Shown here: positions 36,127 to 46,236 of the stretch, in pieces | Position numbering within the stretch: position 1 is the first letter of the stretch | Layout of the letters: every line of letters begins with the position of its first letter | NCBI GenBank assembly: GCA_016709865.1 | Contig: JADJLX010000005.1 | Span: forward strand, 744,001-808,000 | Direction: 5' to 3' | Length of the DNA stretch: 64,000 nt | DNA from: Bacteroidales bacterium | Lineage (GTDB): Bacteria > Bacteroidota > Bacteroidia > Bacteroidales > VadinHA17 | The notes under the pieces: generated by a model | Told to the model about the DNA's origin: nothing | Database searches by the model: none | The model's input: the letters and a program-made list of their open reading frames with translations, nothing else | Position numbers and translations under genes: made by a program

Positions 36127-36915
36127 CTACAGCTCCCTGATCCAGATATTCCTGTAAGCTACGGGATTACCATGATCCTGAAGAGCTACACTGCCCGGAC
36201 CATGTTTCTTAATAAAGTATTCAGGTATACCTATATATTCAGTTGGTCCTCTCAATACCACATTATTCTGTACCAGGACCCCATTATGAAGTACTGTAAC
36301 CCTTGGTGGTACAACATAGACTGTAGAATCATTCCCAAAAATCGGAGCAGTATAAATTATATCATATGTCTGCCATTCACCAGGCTTCTTACATGCATTT
36401 ACCAGAGGAGGATACTGCTTATATAAACTGGCAGCCTGTCCGTTACGATAAGTTCTGTTATTGTAGCTGTCGAGTACCTGTACTTCATAGAGTTCCTGCA
36501 GAAAGACCCCGCTGTTACCCCTGCCCTGGCTCTCACCGGAAACATCAGATGGAGTTTTCCACTCAATATGCAACTGGAAATTTGAGAATGTTCTTTTTGA
36601 TTTAATATAACCGGCTCCTCTTACACTTATAAGTTCACCGTCTTTAACGATCCATTTTGAAGGGTTTCCCTTCATGTCGGACCATTCTGAGCTAACATCG
36701 GTACCATTAAATAATACTATTGCATCAGAAGGAGCATCTGAATTTGTGGTTCCCGGCTGAATTATTTTCACTTCGGGCTCCCATATTTCAGTCATTCCCG
36801 GTTTCATCTGTTCAGGTACAGGATACTTTTTTTCAGTCGTTGCAGTCTGCTGAGCCTGTCCAAAACTTATTAAGCAAATAAAAGCTAATAAGCTGGTAAA
36901 CATTAGTTTTTTCAT
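36127..36915 (-). CDS. DUF1080 (3-keto-disaccharide hydrolase family) protein, copy 1
   Basis: 262 residues with a signal peptide (KKLMFTSLLAFICLISFGQ, ending at a Gln-Ala-Gln rather than a lipobox Cys). The DUF1080 (PF06439) jelly-roll motifs are visible: IVLFNGTDVSSEWS, then NSGVFLQELYEVQVLDS, and GNPVAYRNIWIREL at the end. The family is named for cleaving 3-keto-glycosides. It is the first gene of a two-gene unit with the Gfo/Idh protein. It may be soluble periplasmic, unlike copy 2, which looks like a lipoprotein. Substrate unknown. Confidence 0.88.
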   Translation of the reverse strand: MKKLMFTSLLAFICLISFGQAQQTATTEKKYPVPEQMKPGMTEIWEPEVKIIQPGTTNSDAPSDAIVLFNGTDVSSEWSDMKGNPSKWIVKDGELISVRGAGYIKSKRTFSNFQLHIEWKTPSDVSGESQGRGNSGVFLQELYEVQVLDSYNNRTYRNGQAASLYKQYPPLVNACKKPGEWQTYDIIYTAPIFGNDSTVYVVPPRVTVLHNGVLVQNNVVLRGPTEYIGIPEYFIKKHGPGSVALQDHGNPVAYRNIWIREL

Positions 36916-36983
36916 TGTTGATTTTTTAAGATTAGTTAGTTACGTTATTCGAGTAATTTTTAATTTGAAGGTTGATGTTATCG

Positions 36984-36991
36984 CAAATATA
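36984..36991 (-). promoter_or_regulatory. Candidate -7 element of the DUF1080-Gfo/Idh unit
   Basis: TATATTTG read on the minus strand matches TAnnTTTG, about 69 bp upstream of the DUF1080 ATG. There is no clear TTTG at -33. Confidence 0.4.
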
Positions 36992-37086
36992 GCTTACCGT
37001 TTTTTAAAAACCTAATGAGATCTGATGCCATTTTTTATAATAGGAATATATGAGTATTAGGGATATCATTCCTGCTTAGGCCCGAA

Positions 37087-37140
37087 GATCCCTCATTCCT
37101 CCAAACCTCCGCAAGCTCCGGTTTTTCGGAATTCGGGATG
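37087..37140. repeat. Degenerate inverted repeat in the DUF1080-susC gap
   Basis: GATCCCTCATTCC (37087-37099) and GGAATTCGGGATG (37128-37140) form an imperfect inverted pair around an inner AAACC...GGTTT stem. It recalls the outer arms of the element at 18295-18483. The 490-bp intergenic gap (36916-37405) otherwise holds the two divergent promoters and no gene. Confidence 0.5.
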
Positions 37141-37254
37141 ACAAACGAATCTTGGTATGTGGAGGGGATCTTATGAAGAGAGCAGGAACTAATTAACCAA
37201 AAACCGATTGTTAAAAAAAAGTTAAATTTAATTCGATTTTAATTCGGTTTTAAT

Positions 37255-37285
37255 TTTGTTTTTAGATATAATCATATTAGTTTTG
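37255..37285 (+). promoter_or_regulatory. Promoter of susC
   Basis: TTTG at 37255-37258, a 19-bp spacer, and TAGTTTTG at 37278-37285: an exact fit to the Bacteroidota housekeeping promoter TTTG-N19-TAnnTTTG. Start would be near 37292, giving a leader of ~110 nt before the susC ATG. Confidence 0.75.
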
Positions 37286-37405
37286 ATAGTTGAATGATTA
37301 AATGGTGAAATTTTTTAGAATACCGGAATGATCTGCAAGTCGTCTTTTATCAGAATCTATTACTTTTCAATATTAAATATTTATACACCCTAATTAACTA
37401 ACTTA

Positions 37406-40400
37406 ATGAATCCAACTATGGGAACCTTGAGAAATTCTGTTTTTCTATGGAGGAGAAGTTTTCTTACTCTTTTCCTGTTTTGCTTTACAATTGGTTTGGC
37501 CACTGCTCAGCAAATTACTATTAAAGGTAATGTTTCTTCAGCATCTGAAGGAGCACTTCCTGGTGTAAATATCGTTGTCCAGGGAACATTAACCGGAGTA
37601 ATGAGTGACGGATCTGGAAATTACAGCATTGTAGTGCCGGGTCCTGATGCAATTCTTGTTTTCACTTCAATCGGCTACACACCTAAGTCAGTAACTGTTG
37701 GAACCCAGACAACTATTAATGTTGAATTGGAATCTGCAGTAAGTGCTTTAGGAGAAGTTGTAGTTGTAGGTTATGGAACTCAGAAGAAGAGAGAAGTAAC
37801 CAGCTCTATAGTAAGTGTTAAATCAGATGAGTTCAACAAAGGAAATGTCAGCAGTCCTGTTCAGCTGATCCAGGGTAAAGTGTCCGGATTATCCATAACA
37901 AAGCCCGGAGGTAACCCTAATGAAGGGTACAACATCCGGCTCAGAGGATTAAGCACAATCGGAGCTAATACAGGTCCCCTTGTTGTTATTGACGGTGTTA
38001 TCGGAGGTTCTCTTGATAACGTTGACCCTAATGACATTGAATCAATTAACGTTCTGAAGGATGGTTCAGCTGCAGCTATCTATGGTACAAGAGGTTCCAG
38101 CGGTGTTATACTTGTTGAAACCAAACAGGGTAAAAAAGGAACAACAGTTATTGATTATAATGCCTATGTAACTGCTGAAATGGTTGCAAAATTTCAACCT
38201 GTGATGACCGCTGCTGAGTGGAGAGCACTTTCTGCCGAGACAGGTCTTGGAACCGATTTCGGAGCAAGCACAGACTGGTTCGATGAAACTACAAATACTG
38301 CCATCTCACAGGTACACAATTTAGCAATGTCAGGAGGAACCGGAAATTCTACTTACAGGGCTTCTGTTAACTATCGCGATGCTCAGGGTGTAATGATAAA
38401 TACAGGTTACTCTCAGATTAACGGCAGGATAAATATTACACAAAAAGCTCTTAATGACAAATTTACACTTGATGTTAATCTTGGCGCAACAGAAAAAGAT
38501 GCTGAGTTTGGATTTTCAGATGCTTTCAGATATGCAACTATATACAATCCGACTGCACCTGTCAGAAGTACAGATCCCGCTTTTACACAATATGACGGAT
38601 ATTTCCAACAGGTTCTTTATGATTATTACAATCCTGTTCAGATACTTGAGCAGAACGTCAATAACGGGAAAGACAGGATTATGAACGTTTCTTTAAGAGG
38701 CAGCTATGAGTTGGTTAAAGGATTAACACTTGATGCTTTTTATTCACTTCAGGGCAATACCTCTTTAAGGGGTGAATACTATGATAAGAATAGCTTCTGG
38801 CAGGGAAAAGACAGAAACGGAAGGGCTGTAAGAAATATCAACAGCTCTACCAGCACACTTTTTGAAACAACCGCAAAATATAATGGTGAAATCAGTTCTT
38901 CGGTCAGTTTAAGTGCTTTAGGCGGTTATTCTTATCAGGATTTTGAATATGAAGGTTTCAGGGCCAACGGCGGGGATTTTCTTACAGATGCATTTACTTA
39001 TAACAACCTCGGTGCGGCTCTCGATTTCAAGAATGGCCTAGGCGAAATAACCAGTTATAAAAACTCAAATAAGCTTATCGCATTCTTTGGTCGTGTTAAC
39101 CTGAATATAAACAGCGCATGGTTTGTAACTGCAAGTGCAAGATATGAAGGTTCTTCAAGATTTGGTGCCGACAGCAGATGGGGTTTGTTCCCGGCAGTTG
39201 GTGGTGGAGTTGACCTGGCTAGTTTAATCAACGTTAGTTTTATCGACAACCTTAAAATCCGTGGTAACTATGGATTAACAGGCAACCAGCCAAGCAGCAG
39301 TTATCTTTCACTGCTTCGCTTAGGCCCAAGCGGAAACTTCTTCTATAATGGAGAGTTTGTTCCTGGTTATGCACCTGTAAGTAATGCAAATACAGATCTT
39401 AAGTGGGAAAAGAAAGGTGAAATGGACTTCGGTTTTGATTTTTCTCTTTTCAAATCCAAATTATCCGGATCATTTGACTTCTATTCAAGAACAACTACCG
39501 ACTTGCTTTTCTCATATGAAGTACCTTCTCCTCCAAACCTCTATAACCAGGCAACTTTGAACCTTGGCGAAATAAAAAGTAGCGGTCTGGAATTGACACT
39601 TTCATTTAATGCAATACAGAAAAGTGATTTCAGTTATAACATTACATTCACTCCTTCCTACACCCTTTCAAATACCCTGGTTTCACTCTCGGGTACATAT
39701 AATGGAGCTGAGCTGAAGTACGGAACACGTGACATGGGCGGTATGGGTGCACCTGGTCAGAGCGATGTTCCTCTTGTAAGAACTGAAGAAGGTAAACCAA
39801 TTGGCCAGCTTTGGGCATTGGTTTTCAAAGAAATTGATGCTACCGGAAACCTTATCTTTGAAGATATTGACGGAAACGGAACCGTAAATACTCTTGACCG
39901 TCAGGTTGTAGGACATGCATTACCTGATTTCCAGTTTGGATTCGGTAACGTGTTTACTTATAAAAACTGGGATGCTAATGTTTTCTTCCGTGGTGTTTTC
40001 GGACACGATCTTATCAATTCATACCGCGGTTTCTACGAAGTACCAAGGATGATCGGATCATATAATCTTCCTAAGACAGCTACTGACATGAGAAATGCTT
40101 CAACCGGAGTTCTCCTGAATAACTCTTCAGGCGTTCTTTCAAGTTATCACGTTGAGAATGCTTCATTTGTTTCTCTTGATAACCTGAGTTTAGGTTATAA
40201 TTTCAATCTGCCTAAAACTGCAGGATTCAGCAAAATCCGGTTATATGTTGCAGGTAACAATTTATTCTATATCACAGGTTACAAGGGTGTGGATCCAAAC
40301 CCAAGATATGGAGATATTGAAAACAGCAATAATCCTCTTATACCTGGTGTAGACAGAAGAAATACATGGTTCAGGACCAGATCTACTTCATTTGGTATAA

Positions 40401-40414
40401 ACATTATTTTTTAA
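37406..40414 (+). CDS. SusC/RagA-type TonB-linked outer-membrane protein
   Basis: 1002 residues. A signal peptide with RRSFLTLFLFCFTIGLATAQ is followed by a carboxypeptidase-regulatory-like domain (about 31-105, VNIVVQGTLTGVMSDGSGNYSI), a plug (about 115-230, VVVGYGTQKKREVTSS then VIDGVIGGSLDNVDPNDIES), and a C-terminal TonB-dependent barrel. With the SusD partner immediately downstream (19-20 bp to the nearest start), it forms an outer-membrane importer for oligosaccharides or other polymers. No classical glycoside hydrolase is nearby, so the ligand is unclear. Clean promoter upstream at 37255. Confidence 0.95.
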   Translation: MNPTMGTLRNSVFLWRRSFLTLFLFCFTIGLATAQQITIKGNVSSASEGALPGVNIVVQGTLTGVMSDGSGNYSIVVPGPDAILVFTSIGYTPKSVTVGTQTTINVELESAVSALGEVVVVGYGTQKKREVTSSIVSVKSDEFNKGNVSSPVQLIQGKVSGLSITKPGGNPNEGYNIRLRGLSTIGANTGPLVVIDGVIGGSLDNVDPNDIESINVLKDGSAAAIYGTRGSSGVILVETKQGKKGTTVIDYNAYVTAEMVAKFQPVMTAAEWRALSAETGLGTDFGASTDWFDETTNTAISQVHNLAMSGGTGNSTYRASVNYRDAQGVMINTGYSQINGRINITQKALNDKFTLDVNLGATEKDAEFGFSDAFRYATIYNPTAPVRSTDPAFTQYDGYFQQVLYDYYNPVQILEQNVNNGKDRIMNVSLRGSYELVKGLTLDAFYSLQGNTSLRGEYYDKNSFWQGKDRNGRAVRNINSSTSTLFETTAKYNGEISSSVSLSALGGYSYQDFEYEGFRANGGDFLTDAFTYNNLGAALDFKNGLGEITSYKNSNKLIAFFGRVNLNINSAWFVTASARYEGSSRFGADSRWGLFPAVGGGVDLASLINVSFIDNLKIRGNYGLTGNQPSSSYLSLLRLGPSGNFFYNGEFVPGYAPVSNANTDLKWEKKGEMDFGFDFSLFKSKLSGSFDFYSRTTTDLLFSYEVPSPPNLYNQATLNLGEIKSSGLELTLSFNAIQKSDFSYNITFTPSYTLSNTLVSLSGTYNGAELKYGTRDMGGMGAPGQSDVPLVRTEEGKPIGQLWALVFKEIDATGNLIFEDIDGNGTVNTLDRQVVGHALPDFQFGFGNVFTYKNWDANVFFRGVFGHDLINSYRGFYEVPRMIGSYNLPKTATDMRNASTGVLLNNSSGVLSSYHVENASFVSLDNLSLGYNFNLPKTAGFSKIRLYVAGNNLFYITGYKGVDPNPRYGDIENSNNPLIPGVDRRNTWFRTRSTSFGINIIF

Positions 40415-40457
40415 TCCTGATAATGAATAAGATATGAAAACGAAAGAATATAACATA

Positions 40458-42152
40458 ATGAAAAAAACGCTAGTCCATTTAGGATTATTAATAGCTGTGC
40501 TTATCGTGACTACTTTTACACAGTCATGTACCAAGCTTGATGAAGAACTGTATGGCGAGGTTACACCTGCCAACTTCTTCAAAACACAGGAAGAGTTCAT
40601 CTCCGCATTGGGAGCTGCATATACTCAATTTGCTGATTATGCTTCCGGTGACCTGATGAATGTCCAGGAATGCAGTACTGATGAGGGTGTTTATCCTACA
40701 AGAGGTCAGGACTGGGATGATGGTGGTACCCAGAGAAGGATTCATTTACATGCCTATGGAACTGAAGATGGATATGTTAATGGTGCCTGGAACTTTGGTT
40801 TTGGAGGAGTAAATACTACAAACCGTCTTATTTACCAATTCACATCGCTTGTTGAAAGCAAACAGGTTGATCAGGCTGTTGCCGATGCATATATTGCAGA
40901 ACTCCAGACTGTCCGTGGTTTCTTTTACTGGCAGCTAATTGACCTCTATGGTAATGTTCCATTGGTAACTGATTTTGCAAAGGCCGACGCCGCTCCTGCT
41001 ACAAAATCAAGAAAAGAAGTTTATGATTTCATTGTCGGCGACCTTGCAACTGCTGTTCCAAAACTTTCAAAATCTGTTGATGGCACCACTTACGGTCGTA
41101 TGAATTATTATGCAGGACAGACACTGCTTGCAAAGTTGTATCTTAATGCAGCAGTTTATTCCGGCACAGCAGAGTGGGATAAGGTTATAACTGCATGCGA
41201 CGAAGTTATTAACTCAGGTAAATACACACTAGAGAGCAACTATTTCACTAACTTCAATGTAAATAACTCAGGATCAAAAGAATTCATCTTTGCAATTCCT
41301 TACGATCAGGTATTCTTTACAGGTTTCAACCTTGCAGTTCGTACATTACATTATGGCAGTCAGGACACTTATAATCTTACTGCACAGCCATGGAATGGAT
41401 TCTGCACACTTGAAGAATTCTATAATTCCTATGATGATGCTGACCTCAGAAAAGGTGATGCTGGAACACTTACCAGTCCTGCTATCAGAAGAGGTAACTT
41501 TATTGCAGGTTATCAGTATAAAGCAAGCGGCGGATTCGTTATGGACGACGGTTTTGAGAAGCCAAACCTCACCCGTACTCCTGCTCCACTCCTTGGAGAC
41601 CCTGACGGAGCCAAATTGAATCTTGGTAACATTGGTTCAGGTCAGCCACAGATTAATGAATTAGGTCCACAGGCTTACAGACAGTCAGGTGTAAGAGTAG
41701 GTAAGTGGGAAATAGCTTTAGGATCACACCCTGATGCGATGAGCAATGACTATGCAGTATTCCGCTATGCAGATGTACTTCTTATGAAAGCTGAAGCTCT
41801 CTTCCGCAAAGATCCTAACTCAGCTGCAGCATTAGCACTTGTTAATCAGATCAGAACCCGTGCTGGTGTACCTGCCCTCACTTCTCTTGATGGTAAACTA
41901 AGCTACGACATGGCTGGTCCTGTTGTTGCAGGTGGTGAATTATTTAATGAGATTGGCCGTGAGATGTTCGCAGAGAACCACAGGCGTCAGGATCTGATTC
42001 GTTGGGGATTCTACAACGACGTTGCAAAATGGGCTCTCCCATTTTACAATCCTGGTGATGTTATCAAAACCGGTGCATACCTCACAATCTTCCCTATTCA
42101 TAAGGATAAAATTGCAGCTAACCCGAATCTTGTACAAAATCCGGGCTACTAG
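40458..42152 (+). CDS. RagB/SusD-family outer-membrane lipoprotein
   Basis: About 564 residues from the ATG at 40458 (KKTLVHLGLLIAVLIVTTFTQSC, lipidated Cys24); an upstream in-frame ATG at 40434 would weaken the signal peptide. SusD domains are visible: CTKLDEELYGEVTPANFFKT, LQTVRGFFYWQLIDLYGNVPL and, near the end, YADVLLMKAEALFR and RGEMFAENHRRQDLIRWG-type C-terminal motif (here GREMFAENHRR). The acidic residues just after Cys24 fit surface export of lipoproteins in this phylum. It captures ligand at the surface for SusC. An intrinsic terminator follows. Confidence 0.95.
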   Translation: MKKTLVHLGLLIAVLIVTTFTQSCTKLDEELYGEVTPANFFKTQEEFISALGAAYTQFADYASGDLMNVQECSTDEGVYPTRGQDWDDGGTQRRIHLHAYGTEDGYVNGAWNFGFGGVNTTNRLIYQFTSLVESKQVDQAVADAYIAELQTVRGFFYWQLIDLYGNVPLVTDFAKADAAPATKSRKEVYDFIVGDLATAVPKLSKSVDGTTYGRMNYYAGQTLLAKLYLNAAVYSGTAEWDKVITACDEVINSGKYTLESNYFTNFNVNNSGSKEFIFAIPYDQVFFTGFNLAVRTLHYGSQDTYNLTAQPWNGFCTLEEFYNSYDDADLRKGDAGTLTSPAIRRGNFIAGYQYKASGGFVMDDGFEKPNLTRTPAPLLGDPDGAKLNLGNIGSGQPQINELGPQAYRQSGVRVGKWEIALGSHPDAMSNDYAVFRYADVLLMKAEALFRKDPNSAAALALVNQIRTRAGVPALTSLDGKLSYDMAGPVVAGGELFNEIGREMFAENHRRQDLIRWGFYNDVAKWALPFYNPGDVIKTGAYLTIFPIHKDKIAANPNLVQNPGY

Positions 42153-42178
42153 TAATAATACATAAACAATATTTATTT

Positions 42179-42211
42179 AAGAGCAAGCAAGTACTAAATT
42201 TGCTTGCTCTT
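42179..42211 (+). terminator. Intrinsic terminator after susD
   Basis: A 12-bp perfect stem AAGAGCAAGCAA / TTGCTTGCTCTT, 9-nt loop, followed by a T-rich tract. It separates susCD from the FG-GAP genes that start 60 bp later, so those may depend on read-through or a weak promoter. Confidence 0.9.
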
Positions 42212-42271
42212 CTTTTTTATCTTGCAGTTCATTAAAAAATTAATTTGGTTTTGATATAGATTGTATTTAGA

Positions 42272-45200
42272 ATGGCTAAAACAAGACAATTATTGAAATT
42301 TGGGTTAATATTCTGTTTATTCATTCTGCACTGGTCATGCAATCGTGATGATAATAAATCATTTAGAAAGCCATTGTTCACATTAATAAGTGATAAGCAT
42401 ACCAGGATTGACTTCATAAACCAACTTGAATATACCGAGGAATTTAACACCTATACGTACAGAAATTTTTACAACGGTGCCGGTGTTGGTATTGGTGACT
42501 TCAATAATGACGGCCTTCCGGATATCTACTTCTGTGGTAATCTTGCAGATAACAAGTTATACATTAACAGAGGTGATTTTGTCTTTGAAGACATTACAAA
42601 TCAGGCTGGTGTGGCATGTTCAGGAGCCTGGTCAACAGGTGTGAGTATTACAGATATTAATGGTGATGGCTGGCTGGATATATTTGTCTGTAAATCAGGA
42701 GATCCCGGAAGTGCAAACAGACATAATGATTTATTTATAAATAATAAAGACCTTACTTTTTCAGAGAAGGCTGAAGAGTACGGTTTGGCAGATGCCGGAT
42801 TATCAAATCATGCATCATTCTTCGATTATGACAGGGATGGAGACCTGGATTGCTATCTTCTGAACAATTCTTTTCAGTCGGTAACAGAATTTGACATTAA
42901 ACCAGATCAGCGACAGATCCGCGATTCACTCGGAGCAAATAAACTCTATCGGAATGATGGTAACCACTTTGTTGATGTAAGTGAAGAAGCCGGAATTTTT
43001 GGAAGCAAGATTGGTTTTGGACTTGGAGTAAGTGTGGGTGATCTCAACAGAGACGGGTGGCCCGATATTTATATATCGAATGACTTTTTTGAACGTGACT
43101 ATTTGTATATAAATAATAGAAACGGAACTTTTACTGAATCTCTTGAAGATCAGCTACGTGAAACAAGTCTTGGTGCCATGGGAGCTGATATTGCAGATAT
43201 TAATAATGATGCATACCCCGATATATTCGTAACTGAGATGACTCCTGAGGGAAATTCAAGGCTTAAAACAAAGGTAATGTTCGAGGACTGGAACAGATAC
43301 CAGATGAAGCTTAAAAATGGTTATTACCACCAGTTTGCAAGGAATGTATTACAGCTTAATAACGGAAACGGTTCTTTCAGTGAGATAGGAAGACAAAGTG
43401 GTGTAAGTGCCACCGACTGGAGCTGGGGAGCCCTGATTATGGATCTTGATAATGACGGATGGAATGATATTTTCGTCGCTAACGGTATTTATAAGGACTT
43501 GCTTGACCGTGATTACCTTGATATCTATTCAAACCCGTCTGTTATGAGGTCAATCATAAATACGGAGGAAAAGGCTATTCTGAAAGTCATCGATATGATT
43601 CCTTCAGTAAAGATCCCAAACTATGCATTTCACAATAATGGAAATCTCACATTCTCAAATAATGCTGAACTATGGGGTCTTGGAGATCCTTCATTCTCAA
43701 ATGGTGCAGCTTACGGGGACCTTGATAATGATGGTGATCTGGACCTTATAGTAAATAATGTAAACATGCCCCCATTTGTTTACAGAAATGATTCGGATCA
43801 GAAATCTGAAACAAATTTTCTTGTAACGGAACTGATCGGTACCGGAAAAAACAGTGGCGCAACAGGTGCCTCGGTTACACTATACTACCAGGGTAAAATT
43901 AACTACAGGGAAGTTATTCCGGCAAGAGGATTCATGTCATCGGTTGATAAAAGACTTCATTTTGGTCTGGGCTCAGCAACTCTGATTGATTCATTGGTAG
44001 TTAAATGGCCAGATGGCAATTGCTCTAAACTTATAAATGTTCAGGCTAATCAGTTCCTGAAACTGGATGAAAGCAAAGCCGAAACAGGTTGTTTGCAGAA
44101 ACAGGAAATTAACCAGGATAATGTCTTTCAGCAGATTGATCAAATCAGAGGTTTGGATTATGCTCATGCTGAAAATGACTTCTCAGATTTTGACCGTGAC
44201 CGCCTGCTTTTTCAGATGATATCAAATGAAGGTCCTCATATTGCAGTCGGCGATGTAAATGGCGATCTCCTGGATGATTTATATTTGTGCGGGGCAAAAG
44301 ATTCACCGGGAGCATTGTTTGTGCAGGATGAATCGGGAAATTTCAGAAGTACTAATACAGAACTATTTAAGGCCGACAAAATATCGGAAGATACTGATTG
44401 TGCTTTCTTTGATGCTGACGGAGACGGGGATAATGATCTGTATGTTGCCAGCGGAGGTAATGAGTTTCCGTCAAGCTCATCAGCCCTTGGTGATCGTTTA
44501 TATTTAAATGACGGAAAAGGAAACTTTTCGAAATCAGACCAGATATTTCCTGATGGAAAATATGAAAGCACTTCCTGTGTGCAACCTGCTGATTTTGACA
44601 AAGATGGTGATATTGACCTTTTTGTAGGTGTTAGGCTGCTCCCCTTCAGTTACGGAGTTCCGGTAAATGGATATATTTTAGAAAATGACGGACAAGGCAA
44701 TTATTCAAATATCACAGAGAAAGCAGCACCTTCATTGGTTAATATAGGTATGATAACAGATATGGTTTGGGCTGACATGGATAATGATTCTGACCTGGAT
44801 ATGGTAATTGTCGGAGACTGGATGCCGGTAAAAGTTTTAATAAATGACAAGAATACCTTTATAGATAAAACTGCGCAGTATGATTTATCAGAGACTCAGG
44901 GATGGTGGCACACAATAACAGCAAAGGATCTGAATAATGATGGAAATGTCGACTTTATACTGGGTAACCAGGGCTTAAATTCGTTTTTTAAAGCCTCTGT
45001 CAAAAAGCCTGTAACAATGTATGTTAATGATTTTGATCTGAACGGCAGCACAGAGCAGATTATCTGTACGTACGACGGAAACAAATCATTTCCGGCTGCA
45101 ATGAAAGATGATCTTGTGAAGCAAATCTCTTCACTTGAAACAAAATATAAATCATTTAATGATTACAGAGATCAGACAATTGAAGATATCTTCCCTCCCG

Positions 45201-45601
45201 AAGTATTAAAAAGATCTGTTATATTAAGTGCCAGGATAATGGAGAGTTGTCTAATGGTCAATTCCGGGAAGGGAAGTCTTAAGCTTTCTCCTCTCCCGTC
45301 TGAGGCTCAGTTTACTCCTGTCTATGCCATTTCTGCAAATGATTTTGATGATGATGGATTATGTGATATCGTTTTAGGAGGGAACCTTTACAGGGCAAAA
45401 CCTGAAAAAGGAATATATGATGCCGGCTATGGCCTTTTTCTGAAAGGTAAATCAAATGGATCTTTCCAAAGTACTTCAGCAAATGAATCAGGGATCTTTA
45501 TCAAAGGAGAGATCCGCGACCTGAAAATTATTAATATAAATGGAATCCGGGTCCTTGTTGTTGCAAAAAATAATGATAATTTTCAGTTCTATAAATTTTG
45601 A
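42272..45601 (+). CDS. FG-GAP/VCBS and ASPIC/UnbV giant lipoprotein (A)
   Basis: 1109 residues. Lipoprotein signal with Cys23 (FILHWSC) followed by NRDDN, an acidic stretch compatible with surface export. Calcium-type FG-GAP motifs recur through both halves (DFNNDGLPDIYF, DINGDGWLDIFV, DYDRDGDLDCYL, DLDNDGDLDLIV). An ASPIC/UnbV domain lies at about 523-596, with KNSGATGASVTLYY, then FGLGSATLIDSLVVKWPDG. After it a second propeller half begins around 630 (EGPHIAVGDVNGDLLDDLYL). Such proteins are called CRTAC1-like. Their function in Bacteroidota is unproven; a glycan-binding or processing role next to SusCD is inference. First of three paralogues. Confidence 0.9.
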   Translation: MAKTRQLLKFGLIFCLFILHWSCNRDDNKSFRKPLFTLISDKHTRIDFINQLEYTEEFNTYTYRNFYNGAGVGIGDFNNDGLPDIYFCGNLADNKLYINRGDFVFEDITNQAGVACSGAWSTGVSITDINGDGWLDIFVCKSGDPGSANRHNDLFINNKDLTFSEKAEEYGLADAGLSNHASFFDYDRDGDLDCYLLNNSFQSVTEFDIKPDQRQIRDSLGANKLYRNDGNHFVDVSEEAGIFGSKIGFGLGVSVGDLNRDGWPDIYISNDFFERDYLYINNRNGTFTESLEDQLRETSLGAMGADIADINNDAYPDIFVTEMTPEGNSRLKTKVMFEDWNRYQMKLKNGYYHQFARNVLQLNNGNGSFSEIGRQSGVSATDWSWGALIMDLDNDGWNDIFVANGIYKDLLDRDYLDIYSNPSVMRSIINTEEKAILKVIDMIPSVKIPNYAFHNNGNLTFSNNAELWGLGDPSFSNGAAYGDLDNDGDLDLIVNNVNMPPFVYRNDSDQKSETNFLVTELIGTGKNSGATGASVTLYYQGKINYREVIPARGFMSSVDKRLHFGLGSATLIDSLVVKWPDGNCSKLINVQANQFLKLDESKAETGCLQKQEINQDNVFQQIDQIRGLDYAHAENDFSDFDRDRLLFQMISNEGPHIAVGDVNGDLLDDLYLCGAKDSPGALFVQDESGNFRSTNTELFKADKISEDTDCAFFDADGDGDNDLYVASGGNEFPSSSSALGDRLYLNDGKGNFSKSDQIFPDGKYESTSCVQPADFDKDGDIDLFVGVRLLPFSYGVPVNGYILENDGQGNYSNITEKAAPSLVNIGMITDMVWADMDNDSDLDMVIVGDWMPVKVLINDKNTFIDKTAQYDLSETQGWWHTITAKDLNNDGNVDFILGNQGLNSFFKASVKKPVTMYVNDFDLNGSTEQIICTYDGNKSFPAAMKDDLVKQISSLETKYKSFNDYRDQTIEDIFPPEVLKRSVILSARIMESCLMVNSGKGSLKLSPLPSEAQFTPVYAISANDFDDDGLCDIVLGGNLYRAKPEKGIYDAGYGLFLKGKSNGSFQSTSANESGIFIKGEIRDLKIININGIRVLVVAKNNDNFQFYKF

Positions 45602-45611
45602 CTTAAATAGT

Positions 45612-46232
45612 ATGAAAAAAATAGTTTTATGGCTTGTTTCTCTGATGGTTATTGGATATATAACATCCGGGTGTTCCCCAAAAGCAGAATATGAGAGAAA
45701 ATTAAAACGGGAACTTGCAAGCGGAATCAGAAGTGATTCATTGTTCATGGGATTGTATCTTGGAATGCCAGACAAAGATTTCTACACTAAATGCTGGCAG
45801 CTTAACAGGAAGGGCTTAATAAAACAGGGAGGTACAAACACCACTGTTGAATATCAGATGAGAAATGAATTGAAATATCCGGCAACTATGGATTTTTATC
45901 CTTCATTTGTCAACAGCAAAATCTCCGAAATGCCTGTCCGTTTCGTTTACAGCGGATGGGCCCCCTGGAATAAAGAGCTGACATCCGAGAAGCTGCAGGC
46001 TGATGTGCTGAGTTGGTTCAAACAGGTTTATGGTAATGATTTTATGGAAGTACAGCACCCTGAGAAGGGAATGGCATATGTTAACATAAGCGGCAACAGA
46101 CGCATTTCAATATTTAAAGAGGACGAATTGCATGTCTGGGCTGTTTTTACTGATATGCTTGTAAAAAAAGAACCATCAGATTCCTCAAAAGTTGTAAATA
46201 ATCCGATTGATAACATAAAAGAACTTAAATAA
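45612..46232 (+). CDS. Small lipoprotein between FG-GAP genes
   Basis: About 206 residues from ATG 45612, with a lipoprotein signal (KKIVLWLVSLMVIGYITSGC, Cys21). After it comes KAEYERKLKRELASGIRSDSLF, then DFYTKCWQLNRKGLIKQGG and MDFYPSFVNSKISEMPVRF. I do not recognise a family. It starts 10 bp after the FG-GAP protein A stop and ends 4 bp before the next gene's ATG (46237), so it is almost certainly co-transcribed with A and B and may act with them. Confidence 0.8.
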   Translation: MKKIVLWLVSLMVIGYITSGCSPKAEYERKLKRELASGIRSDSLFMGLYLGMPDKDFYTKCWQLNRKGLIKQGGTNTTVEYQMRNELKYPATMDFYPSFVNSKISEMPVRFVYSGWAPWNKELTSEKLQADVLSWFKQVYGNDFMEVQHPEKGMAYVNISGNRRISIFKEDELHVWAVFTDMLVKKEPSDSSKVVNNPIDNIKELK

Positions 46233-46236
46233 TTTG

